Source: Sphingomonadales bacterium (GTDB taxonomy: Bacteria > Pseudomonadota > Alphaproteobacteria > Sphingomonadales > Sphingomonadaceae). From it: DNA of 12,140 nucleotides. Location: NCBI GenBank assembly GCA_018067055.1, contig JAGPVK010000430.1, forward strand, positions 1 through 12,140. The letters are read 5' to 3'. The notes beneath the pieces are model-generated. The model ran no database searches. It was not told where the DNA came from and was given only the letters and a program-made list of their open reading frames with translations. This document shows positions 9,693 through 12,140 of this stretch, in pieces (position 1 is the first letter of the stretch; each line of letters begins with the position of its first letter). The position numbers and the translations under genes were made by a program.

Positions 9693-9916
9693 CCCTCCCA
9701 ATAAAGCAAAACCGAGATAGAGCAGTTTGCGCTGAGCCAGTTCAGGGCAACAAGTCGAAACAGGTAACCATACCGGTCACGTGGACAAAAAAATTTCAAA
9801 CAGATTACCGAAGCTCAAAAAGCTCTCGGCAGAGCGACAAGCGGAATGGAGCGACAATCCGTCGCCTAAAGCACGGCGAACGATATTACAAAATGATACG
9901 CGCGCGCAAGCACCTC

Positions 9917-9955
9917 CCCTCAGTAATTATACGTATAATCGATTTTTTTTGAGGG
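9917..9955. promoter_or_regulatory. Perfect 14-bp palindrome nested in longer inverted arms
   Basis: ATTATACGTATAAT at 9926-9939 is an exact palindrome, and each strand of it contains a perfect TATAAT. It is flanked by CCCTCA (9917-9922) and TGAGGG (9950-9955), exact reverse complements, with a run of eight T at 9943-9950. Extending outward keeps 8 of 10 positions paired. It lies about 90-130 bases before the sigma factor start. It may be an operator for a dimeric regulator overlapping a -10 element, or a cruciform or terminator-like hairpin. No good -35 hexamer is visible 17 bases upstream on either strand, so a promoter is not certain. Confidence 0.4.
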
Positions 9956-10032
9956 ATGGCGCTCTCTCAGGCGTATTTCTTGTGCAGACACAAAAATTTG
10001 CGGGAAAATTAGAACCAGGCAATCAACCAACA

Positions 10033-10041
10033 GAGGAAAGG
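10033..10041 (+). promoter_or_regulatory. Ribosome binding site deciding the sigma factor start
   Basis: GAGGAAAGG is a purine-rich Shine-Dalgarno candidate; its GAGG (10033-10036) is nine bases from the ATG at 10046. TTG 10043, ATG 10046 and ATG 10049 are consecutive in frame; the first ATG is preferred, the second is nearly as good. Confidence 0.6.
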
Positions 10042-10045
10042 ATTG

Positions 10046-10612
10046 ATGATGCCTACCGAAATTGCGCGGCCCATTTCGAAAAATCGACAAATTGTGAATA
10101 ATACACTGGTGGAATCGAAAGATCGGATATTCCATTTTCTCTTACGCCAAACCCGCAATCAAGAAGATGCTCAGGACATTTTGCAGGATTTTTTCGTCCG
10201 GGTTTTAGCCCGGGCCGACGATCTTCAAGATTGTGAAAAAATTCGGGGATGGCTGTCCAGCATTTTACGCTCTGTTCTTTCAGATCATTTCAGAAAAAGA
10301 ACGCAGGAGTCTAAAAAATTGAGCGAATATGCCTCATTTCTAGCACTCTTAGAACGCGTGGAGGAGGAACCTGAAACAGACTTTCCATGCGTCCAGCAAA
10401 ATCTCCCCAAGCTCAATCCAAATTACAGAAAACTGATCGAACGAACTGATCTACGCGCGGAAGACCGGACGAAGATATCCAATGATCTTGGCCTGTCTCC
10501 CAATACGCTCCGGGTAAAGTTACACCGGTCCCGCCAAGCTTTGGGCCGCAAAATCAAACACGCCAATACCGATTGCGGCAGCGAATGTGCTTTGCAGGCA
10601 ATCTGTCGATAA
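10046..10612 (+). CDS. ECF-type RNA polymerase sigma factor with Cys-containing C-terminal tail
   Basis: This 188-residue group 4 (ECF) sigma factor directs RNA polymerase to a small set of stress promoters. Region 2 spans about residues 24-85 (the NQEDAQDILQDFFVRVL segment at 38-54 and GWLSSILRSVLSDHFRKR at 68-85, which bind core polymerase and the -10 element). After a linker, region 4 covers about 120-170, with the helix-turn-helix DRTKISNDLGLSPNTLRVKL and the final HRSRQALGRKI. No extra SnoaL-like or anti-sigma domain is fused. Beyond region 4 there is a tail of 18 residues ending in C177-x3-C181-x5-C187-R, reminiscent of Cys-rich tails in some ECF groups that sense metals directly (CorE-like/ECF44 is the known case, there with copper). 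No anti-sigma gene is adjacent on either side. The gene is followed by an exported Met/His-rich protein and a Cys-rich peptide, so metal stress is a plausible signal. Base composition is clearly more AT-rich than the glucan synthase. Confidence 0.88.
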   Translation: MMPTEIARPISKNRQIVNNTLVESKDRIFHFLLRQTRNQEDAQDILQDFFVRVLARADDLQDCEKIRGWLSSILRSVLSDHFRKRTQESKKLSEYASFLALLERVEEEPETDFPCVQQNLPKLNPNYRKLIERTDLRAEDRTKISNDLGLSPNTLRVKLHRSRQALGRKIKHANTDCGSECALQAICR

Positions 10613-10654
10613 ACCGTCACGAAGCATAACCAGCAACAAGAGCCGTATACAGAT

Positions 10655-10696
10655 TGGTAAGGCAAATTTTGGGCGGCGAGGTGTAATGCTTTACCA
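10655..10696. promoter_or_regulatory. Inverted repeat before the Met-rich gene
   Basis: TGGTAAGGC at 10655-10663 and GCTTTACCA at 10688-10696 pair at eight of nine positions plus one G-T wobble, with 24 bases between. The right arm ends 45 bases before the ATG at 10742. It could be an operator pair or an RNA hairpin in the leader. There is no T tract, so it is not a typical terminator for the sigma gene. Confidence 0.35.
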
Positions 10697-10727
10697 TCAA
10701 ACTCGTCATTCTATCGCAAACTGTAAA

Positions 10728-10733
10728 AAAGGA
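10728..10733 (+). promoter_or_regulatory. Ribosome binding site of the Met-rich gene
   Basis: AAAGGA lies eight bases before the ATG at 10742, normal spacing, and supports that start together with the signal peptide beginning right at it. Confidence 0.7.
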
Positions 10734-10741
10734 TATCGACG

Positions 10742-11077
10742 ATGAAAACCCCCAAATTTGTCACCGTTGCTGCTTTTGCGTTGCTAGCAAGTTCCGCAAC
10801 CTATGCGGCGCCCCAGACACCGCAAGCACCTGCACATAAACATGACATGCCAATGTCAAAAGATGGCGCACAAATGCAAATGATGAAAGACAAGGCTGCA
10901 ACGGCAAAAACACCGGCTGAACGCAATAAGCTGATGTCAGAGAATATGGCCCAAATGAAGGCCCATATGGCTTCCATGAAAGCTAAAATGAGCGAAGGCG
11001 GCATGATGGCGCAGGGCAAAGGACCTATGGCTATGGACCCGGCACATATGCAGAAGATGAAGCAGCATATGGCATGA
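10742..11077 (+). CDS. Exported Met/His-rich small protein, possible periplasmic metal binder
   Basis: This 111-residue protein has a clear Sec signal peptide: MKTPK, a hydrophobic core to about residue 16, and a likely cut after A22 (ATYA before APQ). The mature part of about 89 residues holds 18 Met and 5 His and no Cys. Early on comes HKHDMPM, then QMQMMKD, then a long charged, probably helical stretch with Met every three to four residues, then a GGMM turn and HMQKMKQHM. Such spacing resembles Met/His motifs of periplasmic Cu(I)/Ag(I)-binding proteins, but I recognise no named family. The reading frame stops with TGA at 11075-11077, yet the next frame continues with strikingly similar Met-rich sequence to 11139 (listed separately). 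The annotated end may therefore be a frameshifted C-terminus. It follows the sigma gene by 129 bases on the same strand and is a natural candidate target of it. Confidence 0.8.
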   Translation: MKTPKFVTVAAFALLASSATYAAPQTPQAPAHKHDMPMSKDGAQMQMMKDKAATAKTPAERNKLMSENMAQMKAHMASMKAKMSEGGMMAQGKGPMAMDPAHMQKMKQHMA

Positions 11078-11139
11078 TGCATCAAATGATGGAGCGACTG
11101 ATGCTACAGCAGGAACTTATGATGGACCCTGAAAAATAG
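11074..11139 (+). CDS. Overlapping Met-rich micro-ORF or frameshifted C-terminus of the preceding gene
   Basis: An ATG at 11074 overlaps the TGA of the Met-rich gene (ATGA), and a 21-residue frame runs to TAG at 11137-11139: MMHQMMERLM, then LQQELMMDPEK. It has seven Met, a His and an amphipathic helical look, the same character as the end of the preceding protein (HMQKMKQHM). Reading across the junction with a -1 shift would join them smoothly into a protein of about 131 residues. Options are a natural programmed or slipped frame, a recent one-base indel (pseudogene tail or sequencing error), or a coupled small ORF. No slippery heptamer of the classic X-XXY-YYZ type is visible at the junction (CATATGGCATGATG), which makes an indel the simpler reading. 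Confidence 0.45.
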   Translation: MMHQMMERLMLQQELMMDPEK

Positions 11140-11165
11140 CCACGATAACTGAGGCGCATTAGAGG

Positions 11166-11208
11166 GGAAGAAGCCGAGCATGGAAACAGCCTGACTTCTT
11201 CCTCGGCT
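11166..11208 (+). other. Two mutually exclusive stem-loop options
   Basis: Stem A pairs GGAAGAAG (11166-11173) with CTTCTTCC (11195-11202), eight perfect pairs. Stem B pairs AGCCGAG (11172-11178) with CTCGGCT (11202-11208), seven perfect pairs. The 5' arms overlap by two bases and the 3' arms by one, and their order is A-B then A'-B', so both cannot form fully together except as a pseudoknot. This is the geometry of an attenuator-like switch or a pseudoknot. Confidence 0.4.
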
Positions 11209-11301
11209 GTGTAACGCGATGGCTCCATGTGCGTCCTAATTACTAGCGACACCAATTTTTTTGGCGCTGCCCGAACAAATCAAACTGTTTGAAAGACTTG
11301 C

Positions 11302-11308
11302 AAAGGAG
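11302..11308 (+). promoter_or_regulatory. Strong ribosome binding site deciding the Cys-rich peptide start
   Basis: AAAGGAG lies seven bases before ATG 11316. An in-frame TTG at 11289 would add nine residues encoded by the Shine-Dalgarno region itself, so the ATG is the start. Confidence 0.75.
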
Positions 11309-11315
11309 AAAAGCC

Positions 11316-11492
11316 ATGAACAATATAACAACTGATCCCAAAACCTCCGCGCCGAGAAAAATACTCAAACCCATTATTAAACCTACCGATCCGGTCGAAC
11401 CCCAGAGCAAAGGGTGCTGCTGTTCCGGTAAGGAACAAGTTATGGAAGATAAGCCCGAGGTTAGTTCAAAATCGTGCTGTTCTAAGAGCTAA
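11316..11492 (+). CDS. Small Cys-rich peptide, metallothionein-like in composition
   Basis: This 58-residue cytoplasmic-looking peptide has no signal sequence or membrane segment. Residues 1-32 are polar and rich in Pro, Lys and Thr (RKILKPIIKPTDPVEP at 14-29) and probably unstructured. The C-terminal half carries all five cysteines in two clusters: G33-C34-C35-C36-S and S53-C54-C55-S, separated by a 17-residue acidic/Lys linker. The clustering suggests thiolate binding of a soft metal such as Cu(I), Zn or Cd, but it matches no metallothionein pattern that I can name, and a redox or other role cannot be excluded. The strong ribosome binding site shows it is very likely translated. Its place behind the ECF sigma factor (itself Cys-tailed) and the exported Met-rich protein supports a shared metal-stress role by inference only. 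Clusters of adjacent cysteines are rare enough to make chance unlikely. Confidence 0.75.
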   Translation: MNNITTDPKTSAPRKILKPIIKPTDPVEPQSKGCCCSGKEQVMEDKPEVSSKSCCSKS

Positions 11493-11667
11493 TCGCCGGT
11501 TGAAGGGTCTTGTGATCCAAGCGTGGCCGGCATCTCTGGTCCGAAGCGTATAGCGCTTTCCGGCAGATATCGCGCGCCACAAACCTGTCACACCTATAAT
11601 TTCCGGAGATTGCCAATCTCCCGGGAAGACCTTGCGATTAGCGGGTCGTGCAGGAGCAAAGGGAAAG
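11493..11667. other. Intergenic region upstream of acetate kinase
   Basis: I see no gene here. It contains the stem-loop at 11603-11624 and the ribosome binding site AGGAG (11652-11656) of the acetate kinase gene. The region is more GC-rich than the small genes to its left. No recognisable -35/-10 pair stood out. Confidence 0.45.
11603..11624 (+). other. Stem-loop in the acetate kinase leader
   Basis: CCGGAGATT and AATCTCCCGG pair over nine base pairs with one bulged C and a GCC loop; the core GGAGATT/AATCTCC is perfect. No T tract follows, so it is not a standard terminator. It ends 43 bases before the ATG and could be a leader RNA structure or a dyad operator. Confidence 0.4.
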
Positions 11668-12140
11668 ATGATAAAAACTATTCGCAAAAAAGCGCCCTAC
11701 GCGGAAGGACAACAACAAACCCGGCCTAGCCCCCTGCCGCATCTGTTGACGATCAATTGTGGTTCATCAAGCGTCAAATTTGCAGTCTTTCGTTTGGGTA
11801 ATAACATCGAACCGGTATTGCGCGGGAAGGTCACGGAAATTGGAAAGGCACAGGGCCATTCATCCGCGCGATTGGCCGACAGCACATCCCTTTGGAATGC
11901 AAAAAGTTCGTGCAAAAACCATGGCTCAGCCATTGAAAATATTCTCAATCAGCTGGAAAATTACGCAGAACTTTGGAAAATATCGCTTGTTGGTCATCGA
12001 ATAGTACATGGCGGTCCAGATTTTGTTTCGCCTCTCGCATTGGATTCAGTTATCGAAGCTGAACTGGAGCGCCTAATACCGCTAGCTCCTCTGCATCTAC
12101 CTGCAAATCTTGCTGCTATTGCAGCGGTTCGAACACGGCT
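11668..12140 (+). CDS. ackA: Acetate kinase (partial, right end missing)
   Basis: The frame is open from ATG 11668 to the right edge (157 codons). Acetate kinase interconverts acetate plus ATP with acetyl phosphate plus ADP in the cytoplasm, giving ATP by substrate-level phosphorylation when run forward. Visible marks: the N-terminal phosphate-binding motif LTINCGSSSVKFAVF (27-41), a variable stretch rich in polar residues, then VGHRIVHGG (108-116; R111 matches the substrate-binding Arg of the HRVVHGG motif) and PLAPLHLPANLAAI, the family APLHNPxNLxGI segment with Leu in place of the usual Asn. AGGAG at 11652-11656 with an 11-base gap supports the ATG. The start adds about 25 residues before the usual N-terminus (basic, then Gln/Pro-rich); no better in-frame ATG exists nearer, though CTG/TTG at 11743-11746 abuts the domain. 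Such kinases often travel with phosphotransacetylase or phosphoketolase genes, which would lie to the right. Confidence 0.9.
   Translation, partial: MIKTIRKKAPYAEGQQQTRPSPLPHLLTINCGSSSVKFAVFRLGNNIEPVLRGKVTEIGKAQGHSSARLADSTSLWNAKSSCKNHGSAIENILNQLENYAELWKISLVGHRIVHGGPDFVSPLALDSVIEAELERLIPLAPLHLPANLAAIAAVRTR

Larger units (their letters stand above)
9693..10045. other. Gene-poor region upstream of the ECF sigma gene
   Basis: I see no supported gene here. Frames open on the plus strand are short, basic and low in recognisable patterns, and the one that reaches furthest right would overlap the sigma gene. The stretch holds the 9917-9955 palindrome complex (listed separately), a small stem GCGAC at 9851-9855 with GTCGC at 9861-9865, and the ribosome binding site of the sigma gene. 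It is the presumed regulatory region for the divergent units on either side. Confidence 0.5.
11140..11315. other. Intergenic leader between Met-rich and Cys-rich genes
   Basis: There is no gene here. The stretch is rich in potential RNA structure: two overlapping, mutually exclusive stems at 11166-11208, a stem AGCG-aca-CCAA / TTGG-CGCT with a five-T loop at 11245-11268, and a dyad TCAAAC-T-GTTTGA at 11280-11292. No stem is followed by a proper T tract, so a simple terminator is not supported. It most likely holds the promoter and leader of the Cys-rich peptide gene. Confidence 0.5.

Noticed and set aside
9590..9952. Plus-strand frame of 120 codons in the gap
   Set aside because: Low-complexity basic and polar translation without any recognisable motif, antisense to another weak frame; probably chance.
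9781..10101. Plus-strand frame starting at GTG 9781, 106 codons
   Set aside because: It overlaps the well-supported sigma gene by 56 bases, has no ribosome binding site, runs through the palindrome and poly-T, and its translation resembles no protein family.
10801..11085. Minus-strand frame opposite the Met-rich gene
   Set aside because: The apparent hydrophobic Ile/Cys/Ala-rich protein is simply the antisense of many ATG and GCN codons in the real gene.
11245..11268. Terminator for the Met-rich gene (stem with five T)
   Set aside because: The T run is in the loop, not after the stem, and the stem is interrupted by a three-base bulge.
11523..11729. Plus-strand frame of 68 codons before acetate kinase
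   Set aside because: It starts at a GTG without ribosome binding site, overlaps the acetate kinase start in another frame and has no recognisable pattern.
9360..12140. CRISPR array, tRNA, insertion sequence or attachment site
   Set aside because: No regularly spaced repeats, no cloverleaf-like segment and no transposase or terminal inverted repeats were seen despite the composition change.

Overview
The window reads as a chromosomal segment from a Gram-negative proteobacterium, most likely an alphaproteobacterium. The main reason is an intact, very large cyclic beta-1,2-glucan synthase (NdvB/ChvB type), which is best known in Rhizobiales and their relatives. An exported Met-rich protein with a Sec signal peptide and an ECF sigma factor also suit a proteobacterium. 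The taxonomic call is an inference from gene content, not from a marker gene.

Layout. (1) 2-418 (+): C-terminal part of a universal stress protein that enters from the left edge. (2) 418-8619 (+): the glucan synthase, 2733 residues, whose GTG start overlaps the stress-protein stop by one base, so the two are probably translationally coupled. (3) 8725-9357 (-): a hemolysin III/PAQR-type seven-helix membrane protein, convergent with the synthase, possibly preceded by a short unrecognised reading frame (9369-9692, -). (4) 9693-10045: no convincing gene, but a perfect 14-bp palindrome nested in longer inverted arms. (5) 10046-11492 (+): an ECF sigma factor with a Cys-containing tail, an exported Met/His-rich small protein with an overlapping out-of-frame Met-rich tail, a stretch with two mutually exclusive stem options, and a 58-residue Cys-rich peptide. 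(6) 11668 to the right edge (+): the N-terminal third or so of an acetate kinase.

The left half is GC-rich. From about 8725 the DNA is clearly more AT-rich: by direct count 4381-4440 has 36 G+C of 60 and 7621-7680 has 41, against 26 in 8881-8940 and 20 in 10261-10320. The right half may therefore have a different history.

The pieces suggest a stress-oriented neighbourhood: a universal stress protein, periplasmic osmoregulatory glucan synthesis, and an acetate kinase for ATP from acetyl phosphate. The most interesting part is region 5. A sigma factor ending in C-x3-C-x5-C, a periplasmic Met/His-rich protein and a cytoplasmic peptide with CCC and CC clusters together look like a compact soft-metal (perhaps copper) sensing and buffering locus. 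No anti-sigma factor is visible beside the sigma gene. This is an inference from composition and order. No homology search was possible.
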